NCBI GenBank assembly: GCA_050248995.1
Contig: JBFWRI010000008.1
Coordinates: 4,611-68,610, forward strand
DNA from: JBFWRI01 sp050248995
Lineage (GTDB): Bacteria; Pseudomonadota; Alphaproteobacteria; JAIXQD01
Length of the DNA stretch: 64,000 nucleotides
Direction of reading: 5' to 3'
Position 1 is the stretch's first letter. Each line of letters begins with the position of its first letter. The position numbers and the translations under genes were made by a program. Under the pieces are notes generated by a model. That model was not told where the DNA came from and did no database searches. It saw nothing but the letters and a program-made list of their open reading frames with translations. This document shows, one piece after another, positions 53,862 to 62,075 of the stretch.

Positions 53862-54053
53862 CTAGAAATCCAGTGAGCCGCCACCACGGCAGATGTTTCT
53901 GGCCGTGTAGGGGTGGTGGGGTTCCGGTAGTGGCACATGGCCTGGCTTACCAAGGTCTTCGAATACCGCAGCGACAACCGGCGCGAGGCTCACTACGGTA
54001 AGGACGGCAAAAGCTGATCCGGTGATGAGGGTAAACGCGTCGGGGCTAGCCAT
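53862..54053 (-). CDS. Small membrane protein between dnaA and dnaN
   Basis: 63 residues; one clear membrane segment (FAVLTVVSLAPVVAAVF) followed by a polar Pro/His-rich tail ending CRGGGSLDF. No strong ribosome site. The position between dnaA and dnaN, on the same strand and without overlap, favours a real gene; the short length and lack of homologues I know leave doubt. Function unknown. Confidence 0.5.
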   Translation of the reverse strand: MASPDAFTLITGSAFAVLTVVSLAPVVAAVFEDLGKPGHVPLPEPHHPYTARNICRGGGSLDF

Positions 54054-54161
54054 AATGGGTTACTTTCAAATGCAAGTGCCCGGAGGGGCTGAATGCCAGC
54101 AGGATAGCCGGGGCAAGGGGCCGCCGCAACAAAAATGTGCGGCGGCTATACCTTTTAAAAC

Positions 54162-55577
54162 CTAGTTCTTCAGCGTGCGTTCCAGCACCGTCACATCATC
54201 GGCCAGTGTCTGGTCTTCGCGGCACAGTTTATCAATGGTGCGCACGGCGTGCAGAACGGTCGTGTGATCACGGCCACCAAACTTGCGGCCGATTTCCGGC
54301 AGGCTGCGGGTGGTCAGCGTTTTGGCCAGATACATGGCCACTTGGCGCGGACGGGCCACAGCGCGCGCCCGGCGCGGCGAGGTCATGTCGGTCAGCTTGA
54401 TGTTGAAGTGTTCGGCCACGCGGCGCTGGATGTCATCGATGGTGACACGGCGGTCATAGGCGCGCAGCAGGTCAGCCAGCTGTTCCTGTGCGGTTTCCAG
54501 CGTTACCGGACGGCCAACCAGATCGGCCTGGGCCACAAGGCGGTTTAAGGCGCCTTCCAGTTCACGCACGTTGTTGGTGATTTTCTGGGCCAGGAACTGC
54601 AGCACTTCGCCCGGAACCTTTACGCCGGCCTTCAGGTTTTCCAGCTTCGTCTGCAGGATGCCAAGGCGCAGTTCGTAGGTTGTGGGGTGGATATCGGCGC
54701 ACAGGCCCCAGCCGAGGCGCGAGCGCAGGCGGTCTTGCAGGCCTTCAAGGTCGGTCGGCGACTTGTCGGCCGACAGGATGATCTGCTTGTTCTGCTCGAT
54801 CAGCACGTTGAACGTCTGGAAGAATTCTTCCTGCGTATTGTCCTTGCCGCAGATGAACTGCACGTCATCGATCATCAGTACGTCGACGTTGCGGAACTGC
54901 TCCTTGAAAGAAACCGTATCGCGTGAACGCAGGGCGCGGATGAACTGGTACATGAATTTTTCGGCCGACAGGTACATGACCTTGCGCTCAGGTGTCTTTT
55001 CCTTGATGGCCCAGGCGATGGCGTGCATCAGGTGGGTCTTGCCAAGGCCGACGCCGCCATACAGGAACAGCGGGTTCAGGTTTGGCTGGAAGCCTTCGGC
55101 GACGCGCAGGGCGGCGGCATAGGCCAGCTCGTTCGGCTTGCCGACCACAAAGTTCTCAAAGCGGAAGCGGGGGTCCAGCGGGGCCGACAGGGCCACCGGG
55201 GCCGTTTCAGCGGTGAAAGCGGGCTGCACGTCGTCAATGCCGGTGACAACCGGGGCGCCGATTGCGGCGCCGGCGATGTTGCCCAGCATGTTTTCGACAG
55301 CGAAGTTGACGCTGACGGCGTGCCCGGCTTCCTGGCTGACGAGATCGAAAATCTTGTCGCGGTAATGGGTTTCAACCCAGTCGCGCTGGAACTTGCTGGG
55401 CAAGGTCAGTGTGATATCGGTATCCGACAGTTCGGCAAATGACAGCGACGACAGCCAGCGCTTATAGGTCGTGGCACCCAGGTCCGCTTCAAGGCGTGAG
55501 GCGACGCGGCCCCAGAGATTTTCACCATTGTCGCTGGTATTGTCGAAGCCTTTTACGGCCAGGTTGTTTACACCCAT
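54162..55577 (-). CDS. dnaA: Chromosomal replication initiator DnaA
   Basis: 471 residues from ATG 55577, seven bases after a GGGGG ribosome-site-like run; ATG 55607 lies upstream of it and is unlikely. Domain I (LWGRVASRLEADLGATTYKRWLSSL), a linker of about 50 residues, the AAA+ domain with Walker A GGVGLGKTHLMHA, Walker B VLMIDDVQFI and the initiator motif, and the C-terminal helix-turn-helix with the DnaA signature FGGRDHTTVLHAVRTI. It is followed by a small membrane protein gene and dnaN; rpsT lies upstream. A hairpin at 55622-55642 sits in its leader. Confidence 0.97.
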   Translation of the reverse strand: MGVNNLAVKGFDNTSDNGENLWGRVASRLEADLGATTYKRWLSSLSFAELSDTDITLTLPSKFQRDWVETHYRDKIFDLVSQEAGHAVSVNFAVENMLGNIAGAAIGAPVVTGIDDVQPAFTAETAPVALSAPLDPRFRFENFVVGKPNELAYAAALRVAEGFQPNLNPLFLYGGVGLGKTHLMHAIAWAIKEKTPERKVMYLSAEKFMYQFIRALRSRDTVSFKEQFRNVDVLMIDDVQFICGKDNTQEEFFQTFNVLIEQNKQIILSADKSPTDLEGLQDRLRSRLGWGLCADIHPTTYELRLGILQTKLENLKAGVKVPGEVLQFLAQKITNNVRELEGALNRLVAQADLVGRPVTLETAQEQLADLLRAYDRRVTIDDIQRRVAEHFNIKLTDMTSPRRARAVARPRQVAMYLAKTLTTRSLPEIGRKFGGRDHTTVLHAVRTIDKLCREDQTLADDVTVLERTLKN

Positions 55578-55955
55578 ATGGTTGCCCCCAAATGTAAAGC
55601 CCAACATTAATCACTTCAGCCGCACGAACCCGATGTTCGTGCCGGCCGCATTAGTGCGTAATACTTGGCAGGAATAAGCGGTACACAACACCTGCTTTAA
55701 GCGCAGCTTCCCCCGAAGCCTTGCTGAAAGTTTGTGATGATGTCGTGGTGCTTGTCATGGGATGATAAGAAGCAAACTCCGAGACCCAATGCAAGACCTC
55801 TTGGTAAAAAAGAAAAAAACGTGCGAATTTTTTTCAACGGCGTTTTTTTACTTGCAGTGCTTATTTTATCGGAAGAAATCGAACGCGATTTTGCGTCTCA
55901 ATTTCAAGAATGCGGAAGTCAATAAGAAAAGTTTTCCGCAAAAAAATATTTTTTA
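55578..55955. other. AT-rich region between rpsT and dnaA
   Basis: 378 bp with several A- and T-runs of six to seven bases, especially 55805-55955. No perfect DnaA box and no repeat cluster is seen, so I do not call an origin. The open frames here are not convincing. It should contain the dnaA promoter and the rpsT 3' end. Confidence 0.6.
55622..55642. promoter_or_regulatory. Inverted repeat in the dnaA leader
   Basis: GCACGAAC, five bases, GTTCGTGC: perfect 8-bp arms, 45-65 bp upstream of the dnaA start at 55577. May be an operator or a leader hairpin. Confidence 0.45.
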
Positions 55956-56213
55956 TTATTTGCCGGCTTTGTTCGCGGTACGCGCGAGCTTTGACTGACG
56001 GCGAGCGGCCGTGTTCTTGTGCAGGATGCCGCGCTTTGCTGCGCGCTGAACCAGCTTGTCGGCTGTTTTCAGAGCTGTTGTTGCTGTTTTTTTGTCTGTG
56101 GCGGTCTCAACCTTCTTTGAAGCCGTGCGCAAAGCTGCCTTGCGTGACTTGTTGCGTGCCGTACGCTTGATGGTTTGACGGGCGCGCTTTTTGGCTGATT
56201 TGTGGTTGGCCAT
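55956..56213 (-). CDS. rpsT: 30S ribosomal protein S20
   Basis: 85 residues, extremely Lys/Arg/Ala-rich. The start ANHKSAKKRARQTIKRTARN and the TASKKVETA and AAKRGILHKNTAARRQSKLA stretches are diagnostic. A primary 16S rRNA-binding protein of the small subunit. Its position just upstream of dnaA is the usual alphaproteobacterial order. Confidence 0.97.
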   Translation of the reverse strand: MANHKSAKKRARQTIKRTARNKSRKAALRTASKKVETATDKKTATTALKTADKLVQRAAKRGILHKNTAARRQSKLARTANKAGK

Positions 56214-56298
56214 AGAAAGAATTCCTTGTGTTCGTTGGATATGTTTAAGACAGGAACGCGATTTAGCCGATTTTGACGCCCAAGGTCAAGCGTAGCGA

Positions 56299-57129
56299 TT
56301 ATGACTGTTTGACTGGGCAGAAATACGATGACCTGCCGCCCTGAACGATTTTTTTGACCTGCTTTTTGCCCCGGCAGGTGCAGCCCGGGCAGGGCTGGTT
56401 TTCGCGGTCATAAACAGCAAAACGATCCTGAAAATATCCAAGTTCTCCATTGGCTTGCACATAATTGCGCATGCTGGTTCCCCCAGCCTTCAGGGCAGCG
56501 TTCAGGACCTTTTTAATGGCGGGCACAAGCTTCTTTATTTCGGTGCGTGTGATTTTCCCACCTGGCCGTGTCGGGCGGATGCCGGCGTGGAATAACGCTT
56601 CCGAGACGTAAATGTTGCCCAACCCGGCTACGACTCGTTGGTCAAGCAGCAGGTTTTTGATTGGCGCCTTTTTACCCGCCAAGGTTGTAAGCATGTGCTC
56701 GACAGTCAGTCCGCCCAAAGGTTCGGGACCGATCGCGCGCAGCAGTTTGTGCGTGCCGTGCGCAGTGATCGGCATCAGGTCCATCACACCGAAGCGGCGC
56801 GGGTCGTTGAACGCAATGCGTTTGTTGTTGTCGAGCGTGAAGATAATATGGTCGTGTTTCTCGGGCTCGGCTTTTGCACTCACCTGTGTCATGCGGCCCG
56901 ACATGCCAAGATGGACCAGCAGCGTTTCGCCGCTATCAAGGTTCAGCAGGATGTACTTGGCGCGTCGGGTGATTGATAGGATGCGCGTGCCTGCCAGCCG
57001 CGCGGCGAATTTCGGCGGCAATGGAAAGCGCAGCTTTTTGGTGCGGACATCCACCGCTTTCAGGCGGCGCCCTTCCATTAGCGTGCGCAGGCCGCGGATT
57101 GTGGTTTCAACTTCGGGGAGTTCGGGCAT
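56299..57129 (-). CDS. mutM: Formamidopyrimidine-DNA glycosylase MutM
   Basis: 276 residues from ATG 57129, giving the catalytic N-terminus PELPEVET (Pro2 is the nucleophile, Glu3 catalytic). It excises 8-oxoguanine and cleaves the strand. The helix-two-turn-helix with LLLDQRVVAGLGNIYVSEALF is intact. The C-terminal zinc finger is unusual: CPGCTC ... YFCPVKQS has lysine where the fourth cysteine is expected (C-P-x-C-Q), with an extra cysteine in the first knuckle. With MutY (14909) it forms the GO repair system. Divergent from the next gene with only 6-33 bp between starts. Confidence 0.94.
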   Translation of the reverse strand: MPELPEVETTIRGLRTLMEGRRLKAVDVRTKKLRFPLPPKFAARLAGTRILSITRRAKYILLNLDSGETLLVHLGMSGRMTQVSAKAEPEKHDHIIFTLDNNKRIAFNDPRRFGVMDLMPITAHGTHKLLRAIGPEPLGGLTVEHMLTTLAGKKAPIKNLLLDQRVVAGLGNIYVSEALFHAGIRPTRPGGKITRTEIKKLVPAIKKVLNAALKAGGTSMRNYVQANGELGYFQDRFAVYDRENQPCPGCTCRGKKQVKKIVQGGRSSYFCPVKQS

Positions 57130-57135
57130 AGACGA

Positions 57136-58593
57136 GTGATAGCCAATTTGGTACAAAAGTTCATGCAAAAAAGGGCACTCGATCAGGTGGTTCTGGAGCT
57201 GCTGGCGGTGGCCGAAAGCGGCGATAAAGGCCGCCAGAACGAGCTGTTTGCCGCCCTGAAGGCCGAATGCCCGGGGGCAGACCTGCCAAGCCTGATCGGG
57301 CTGGTGGCCGGGGCCCTGACCGAAAACGAAATCGACCTCAAAGCCGCGCTGGATGCCAAGCCGCAGCAGGATGCCGTCTTCCATCTGGCCCGTATGGTTT
57401 ACCTGAGCCGTGCCCGTGTGGATCCGGCGGCGCGCGCCGCCCACGCTGCAGTGATTACAGATGATCTAAGGGCCGCCGCGACAGGAAGCCCCGACCTTCT
57501 GCTGGCGAAATTCCGTTACCTGCACCAGCGCATCACGCTGGGTGGCTGGGATGAAACCATGACGCCGCTGCTGGGTGATATACTGCAGTTCCCGCTGTCG
57601 CCGCGCGATGTGGAAACGCTGGGCGTAATCCTGTTCGGCGGCGGCGCCCTGCCGCAGGCGACCAAGTTGCTTAGCGAAGCGCTGCAGGCCGTGACCGGCA
57701 ATGACAGCCGGCAGGTGCTGGGTTTTACACTGGTCACGGCGCTGATGGCGGCAGGTATGGCTCCGGCAGCCCAGCAATTACAGGCTTTATTGCCGCAACC
57801 GGCCCCGCTGCCCTGGGCGCAGCCTTTGCCGGCCGATACTTATACGGGCCCGGCAGCGACGGTTGTGGTTACAACGCATATCAGCCCGAATCTTGTATAT
57901 TATAAAGACAGCGCGCCGCCGTCCGACCTGATGATCCGCACGACACTGGAAAGCTTTTACGGGCAGTTGCAGGGGCCGAAAGATTGGCCGGTGCTGATTT
58001 ACTTTGATGAGCCGCGTGACCCGGCGCTGAAAGAACAGGCCGATGCGTACCGCGCGAAGCTGGAGCAGGTGGCTAAAGACTATAATGCGACGCTATTGTG
58101 CCGCCCGGGTCTTGGCCTGCGCCAAAACCTTTTGGACGCACTGGGGCGCATTGCCACGCCGTATTACTTCTTCCTGGAACACGACTGGACATTTGCCGAC
58201 CATGCGCCGCCGGTGATTGATTTGCTGATGGTGCTGGAAGCGCACCACGACCTGCACGCCCTGCGTTACAACTACAACTATAACCTGCTGACCCGGCATG
58301 ACCCGGTGCTGATGCCTGTGCCGTCAACGCTGCCGCTGCTGGCCAGCGCCCATTATTGCAACCACCCCGGCCTGATCCGTACGGCCAAAATGAAGCGCGA
58401 CTGGCTGCCGCTGCTGGCCGATACGCAATACGACGCCCACAACGGGGGCGCCGGCGGGGTGGAAGAAACCATTTATGCGGCAACGCTGAAGATTATCGAA
58501 CAGCACGGTCTATTGCCGGCCATTGCTGCCATGGGTTGCGCCGTAATCGGCCAGCCGGGCGACTTGCCACGCGCCCTGCATTGGGGGATATAA
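57136..58593 (+). CDS. Glycosyltransferase-like protein with helical N-terminal region
   Basis: 485 residues if GTG 57136 is used; ATG 57163 is an alternative and neither has a strong ribosome site. The first 220 residues are Ala/Leu-rich helices, perhaps repeat-like. The second half is alpha/beta: ATVVVTTHISPN, then WPVLIYFDEPRD and YYFFLEHDWTF, a pattern reminiscent of nucleotide-sugar-dependent transferases with an acidic metal site, though I cannot assign a family firmly. No signal peptide. It is the first of five same-strand genes (to 62063) including ubiE. Substrate unknown. Confidence 0.7.
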   Translation: MIANLVQKFMQKRALDQVVLELLAVAESGDKGRQNELFAALKAECPGADLPSLIGLVAGALTENEIDLKAALDAKPQQDAVFHLARMVYLSRARVDPAARAAHAAVITDDLRAAATGSPDLLLAKFRYLHQRITLGGWDETMTPLLGDILQFPLSPRDVETLGVILFGGGALPQATKLLSEALQAVTGNDSRQVLGFTLVTALMAAGMAPAAQQLQALLPQPAPLPWAQPLPADTYTGPAATVVVTTHISPNLVYYKDSAPPSDLMIRTTLESFYGQLQGPKDWPVLIYFDEPRDPALKEQADAYRAKLEQVAKDYNATLLCRPGLGLRQNLLDALGRIATPYYFFLEHDWTFADHAPPVIDLLMVLEAHHDLHALRYNYNYNLLTRHDPVLMPVPSTLPLLASAHYCNHPGLIRTAKMKRDWLPLLADTQYDAHNGGAGGVEETIYAATLKIIEQHGLLPAIAAMGCAVIGQPGDLPRALHWGI

Positions 58594-58598
58594 GGGAT

Positions 58599-59261
58599 AT
58601 GGAAAAGCACATCATTCTGTACTCGCATGGCTTCGGGGTTGATAAGACCGACCGCGGACTGTTTACCGATATTGCAGCTGCACTGCCCAATGCTGAACAT
58701 GTGATGTTCGATTACAATGATGTCGATACCAAAACCCGCAATATGACGATTAACCCACTGTCAGCTCAGGCGGTTAATTTGCAACGCCGTTATGATGATG
58801 TGGCTGCTCAAAATCCCGGCGCTGTGATTGACCTTGTTTGCCATTCGCAGGGATGCGTGGCCGCAGCCAAAGCTAATCTGAACGGCGTGCGCCGTATGGT
58901 TTTTCTGACTGCGCCTTCTGTTCTGAGCGTGAAGGACATGGTGGATCGCTTTGGCAGCAAGGCCGGGTCGTCGATTGACCTGAACGGCATGTCGCAACTG
59001 GCCCGTGCTGACGGTACCACAACATATGTGCCACCGATTTACTGGCAGGAACTGGATGCGCTTGAGCCGATTAAGGACTACACGGTTATAGCTCCAAAGA
59101 ACGACCTGACGATTATTCAGGCTGAAGAAGATCATGTGTTGGGCCGCGTTGAGTTAACCGGCGTACCGGCCAAGGTAAGCTTTATGCCGGGCGATCATAA
59201 CTTTGATGGCGCCGCACGCCCTGCATTGGTGCAACGCGTGGCCGAGGTGCTACGTGTCTAA
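58599..59261 (+). CDS. Alpha/beta hydrolase
   Basis: 220 residues from ATG 58599, right behind the previous stop. IILYSHGFGVDKTDRG gives the first strand and oxyanion loop, LVCHSQGCVAAA the nucleophile elbow (C-H-S-Q-G, serine near residue 86), and GDHNFDG the catalytic histidine near the C-terminus. No signal peptide, so cytoplasmic. It overlaps the ubiE start by 8 bp, suggesting co-translation. Substrate unknown; a serine esterase or thioesterase role is possible. Confidence 0.85.
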   Translation: MEKHIILYSHGFGVDKTDRGLFTDIAAALPNAEHVMFDYNDVDTKTRNMTINPLSAQAVNLQRRYDDVAAQNPGAVIDLVCHSQGCVAAAKANLNGVRRMVFLTAPSVLSVKDMVDRFGSKAGSSIDLNGMSQLARADGTTTYVPPIYWQELDALEPIKDYTVIAPKNDLTIIQAEEDHVLGRVELTGVPAKVSFMPGDHNFDGAARPALVQRVAEVLRV

Positions 59262-60003
59262 TCCCGAAGAAAACTGGTTTGGATATGCGAAAGCTGCTGG
59301 AGCAGGCGATAAAACACGCCGTGTAAAAGCCGTCTTTGAAAGCGTGGCTGACAACTATGACATTATGAACGACCTGATGTCACTGGGCATGCACCGCCTG
59401 TGGAAGCGGACGTTTGTGCGCCATGTGGCCCCGGTGGATGGTGAAAAGATTCTGGATGTTGCAGGCGGCACCGGCGATATTGCCTTCCTGATGAAGAAGC
59501 GCGCACCGAAGGCCGCCATTACGGTGTGCGATATCAACCCCGAGATGCTGCGCGTTGGTAAGAACCGCGCGATTGATAAAGGGTTTGTCGATGCCTTTAA
59601 ATGGGTTGAAGGTAATGCGGAATCGCTGCCGTTCCCGGCGCGCCAGTTCGATGTGCTGACGATTGCCTTTGGCTTGCGCAACGTGGCGCGCATCGATGAT
59701 GCGCTGGCCGACTTTGCCCGCGTGCTGAAGCCGGGCGGGCGCTTCCTATGTCTTGAGTTCGCGCCGGTTGATAAGCCAGTGCTAAAAGAAGCGTATGACG
59801 CATATTCATTCACGCTGCTGCCGTTCCTTGGTCGCGTGGTGGCGAACGACGCAGACTCGTATCAGTATCTGGCTGAAAGCATTCGCAAGTTCCCGAAGCC
59901 GGAAGCGCTGGCCAAGCGTATTGCGGCGGCTGGCTTTGTATCGGTTACACACACGGGGCTGGCGGGTGGTATCGTGAATATCCACGAAGGGATCCGCGTA
60001 TGA
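59254..60003 (+). CDS. ubiE: Ubiquinone/menaquinone methyltransferase UbiE
   Basis: 249 residues from GTG 59254, with GAGG six bases upstream; it overlaps the hydrolase end by 8 bp. SAM-dependent C-methylation in quinone synthesis. Family motifs: VFESVADNYDIMNDLMSLG, SAM motif LDVAGGTGDIAF, DINPEMLRVGKNRA, EGNAESLPFP and RVLKPGGRFLCLEF. The quinone it helps make would be the acceptor for ETF-QO at 19945. Its stop overlaps the next start (ATGA). Confidence 0.95.
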   Translation: MSNPEENWFGYAKAAGAGDKTRRVKAVFESVADNYDIMNDLMSLGMHRLWKRTFVRHVAPVDGEKILDVAGGTGDIAFLMKKRAPKAAITVCDINPEMLRVGKNRAIDKGFVDAFKWVEGNAESLPFPARQFDVLTIAFGLRNVARIDDALADFARVLKPGGRFLCLEFAPVDKPVLKEAYDAYSFTLLPFLGRVVANDADSYQYLAESIRKFPKPEALAKRIAAAGFVSVTHTGLAGGIVNIHEGIRV

Positions 60004-60824
60004 GCGTGCGGGACATCCTGCAGAAGTATGCGGCCGAAGGGCCCAAGCGCGCCACGTATTTCCTCGATTTAAAAGGCAAAGCACCGGAGTTCGGTCATCT
60101 GGCGGACGAGCCGATGCCTTGCGCCAGTGTGATAAAGCTGGCGGTGGCCATGGCATTATATAAAAGCGGACAAGACCTGAGCCAGCGCGTGCCGATCGCC
60201 TCACTGAACCAATCGTTGTATTGTTCGCTGTTCGAAGTGTTCGAACACACCAAGGACGTTAGCCTTGGCGAGCTTGCCAATATCATGCTGATCATCAGCG
60301 ACAACCCGGCCACGACAGAAATTACCAAACGTGTCGGCATGGACAATGTAAACAAGCTGATGCGCAATCTGGGCTGCAGTAAGCACGCCATGATGGCAAT
60401 GGACTTTAGTGACCGTGACGAGACAGCAGATTGGCGCAGCAATATTTTAACGGCGCGTGACTGTGGCATCCTGCTGCGCGAGATTGCAACCAATCCAGTC
60501 TACAAGCGTCTGCGTCATTTGCTGGTGCACAGCCTGCGCAACAACCGTTTGGCCGCGAAACTGCCCGAGCAGGTGCAAATAGCACACAAAACAGGCACGA
60601 TTTCCGGCATGGCGAATGACGCTGCCCTGGTTACCGAAGGGCCGCCTGCAACCAGCCCTGTAGAATACATTCTGGTCTGCCTGTGGGCTGACGAGGTCCC
60701 TAACAGCGTTAATAATGCACAGGGAGAGCTAGGCTTAGCAGTGCATAAGGCCATGATGGAAGGCCATCCCCATGCTGCACCGCAGCATCGTATTTGGTTG
60801 CATGAATCGGCTGTAGGCTCTTAG
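60000..60824 (+). CDS. Class A beta-lactamase-like serine hydrolase (cytoplasmic)
   Basis: 274 residues with the three landmarks of the penicillin-recognising serine-hydrolase fold: S-x-x-K in CASVIKLAV (Ser43), SDN in LIISDNPATTEI, and KTG in AHKTGTISG. It has no signal peptide, so it should stay in the cytoplasm, and no clear E-x-x-L-N deacylation motif in the omega-loop region (FSDRDETADWRSN). It is therefore probably not a classical beta-lactamase but an esterase or peptidase of the same fold. Translationally coupled to ubiE. Substrate unknown. Confidence 0.85.
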   Translation: MSVRDILQKYAAEGPKRATYFLDLKGKAPEFGHLADEPMPCASVIKLAVAMALYKSGQDLSQRVPIASLNQSLYCSLFEVFEHTKDVSLGELANIMLIISDNPATTEITKRVGMDNVNKLMRNLGCSKHAMMAMDFSDRDETADWRSNILTARDCGILLREIATNPVYKRLRHLLVHSLRNNRLAAKLPEQVQIAHKTGTISGMANDAALVTEGPPATSPVEYILVCLWADEVPNSVNNAQGELGLAVHKAMMEGHPHAAPQHRIWLHESAVGS

Positions 60825-60851
60825 GTAGAGCCCATAGTTCGAGGGGAATTC

Positions 60852-62063
60852 ATGCAGCAAAGGCTGCGCGCAAACAGTAAAGACCAGAAGCACGTCGTGT
60901 TCAGCAGCGGGGGTGGATTCTTCTGCGCATTCGGCGGTGGCCTGCAGGAAGCTGCGGCGTACGGTGATGAAAAGTGCCCCGACGTTTATGTTGTTTACAG
61001 CGGCGGCCTGATCAACGCACTGGCGCGCGCGGCGGCTGAAGACCATATCACCGACCTGGCTGATGCGCGCGGTGCGCCTTTAAGCAATAAAGAGCGCGGC
61101 GATATCATCCATAAAATCCAGGTTTATGTGTGGGACAAGATCGAGAAAGATTTTGGCCCGCGCCGCAGCGTTGTCGGCAAAGTCAGCCAAGCGGTGCTTG
61201 AGCAGATGGTCATGCATGGCTCTTACTCTTCGCTGCTCTTTGCCAAGAATGAAGCGATTAGCAAGCAAATCGGCCGGAACGCCGTCGAGCAGTTTAAGCA
61301 GATGCTGGATCCATGGATGCCATTTGGCGTTCGTGCGGCTGATCCATGGATCAGGGCAGCACAAGACGTTGCTACAGAAAACCATTTTTGGGCCACTTAC
61401 CTGCGCAACATGTTTGCCGAGATTGATATTGATATCGACAAGGTGATTGCCAACCCGAAGGTGCCCCGCATCATCGCCGTGGCGCATGACTACATCACCG
61501 ACAAACCGGTTTACCTTGATACGCGCCCGGCAAAGGGCGAGCCTGCCACGCTGGGCCAGCTGGTGGCGACCATGAGCATCCCGAACCCGACCGGTATGAT
61601 CCAGCCGGTGATGAACCGTCTTGTTGACGGCGGCATCACAGGATTTAACGGCGACAGTTTCGAAGTGATGCTGCGCCTGATGCGCGAAGACCCAGCTTAT
61701 GGCGACGCCAAGGTGACATTCGTGAACCTTGGCAAGGCCGACATTTGCACCGAAGAGCAGATGTTGAGCCTGAACCCGAATTACCTGAAGAACCAGGCGC
61801 GCGCCCGTATTTCAAAAGACATAATCCAGAAGATGTTCGCTTACCGTGAACTGCATATGGATCGCACCGGCGAATGGAAGAGCGGCAAGGATAAGTTCGT
61901 GCCGCGCGAAGGCGTGATCGCCAAGCTGCGTGAGCAAGGCCGCGAGCATTATCGCATCAATCATAAGTGGCGTGGCCCCAGCCCAAGCATGAAGGGCCTA
62001 TCGATCGACGATAAAATCATGATGCTGAGCAACGGCCTGAATGGCGTGCCCGTACCCGTTTAA
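60852..62063 (+). CDS. Patatin-like phospholipase family protein
   Basis: 403 residues with a GAGGGG ribosome site. FSSGGGFFCAFGGGLQEA matches the Gly-rich oxyanion loop of patatins, VVYSGGLINALARAAAE occupies the place of the nucleophile elbow, and LVDGGITGFNG gives the catalytic Asp in the D-G-G motif. The elbow lacks the first glycine of G-x-S-x-G (V-Y-S-G-G), so activity is uncertain. No signal peptide. Last gene of the run that starts at 57136, convergent with the next gene. Confidence 0.72.
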   Translation: MQQRLRANSKDQKHVVFSSGGGFFCAFGGGLQEAAAYGDEKCPDVYVVYSGGLINALARAAAEDHITDLADARGAPLSNKERGDIIHKIQVYVWDKIEKDFGPRRSVVGKVSQAVLEQMVMHGSYSSLLFAKNEAISKQIGRNAVEQFKQMLDPWMPFGVRAADPWIRAAQDVATENHFWATYLRNMFAEIDIDIDKVIANPKVPRIIAVAHDYITDKPVYLDTRPAKGEPATLGQLVATMSIPNPTGMIQPVMNRLVDGGITGFNGDSFEVMLRLMREDPAYGDAKVTFVNLGKADICTEEQMLSLNPNYLKNQARARISKDIIQKMFAYRELHMDRTGEWKSGKDKFVPREGVIAKLREQGREHYRINHKWRGPSPSMKGLSIDDKIMMLSNGLNGVPVPV

Positions 62064-62075
62064 CGCCCTGCGGCT

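Noticed and set aside
55578..55955. Replication origin next to dnaA
   Set aside because: AT-rich and well placed, but I find no perfect DnaA box or box cluster in it; alphaproteobacterial origins are often elsewhere.
55734..55998. Short frames in the AT-rich region between rpsT and dnaA
   Set aside because: Poly-Lys/Phe translations of A- and T-runs with no ribosome site.
60000..60824. Antibiotic-resistance beta-lactamase
   Set aside because: Fold motifs are present but there is no export signal and no omega-loop E-x-x-L-N motif, so the resistance label is not supported.
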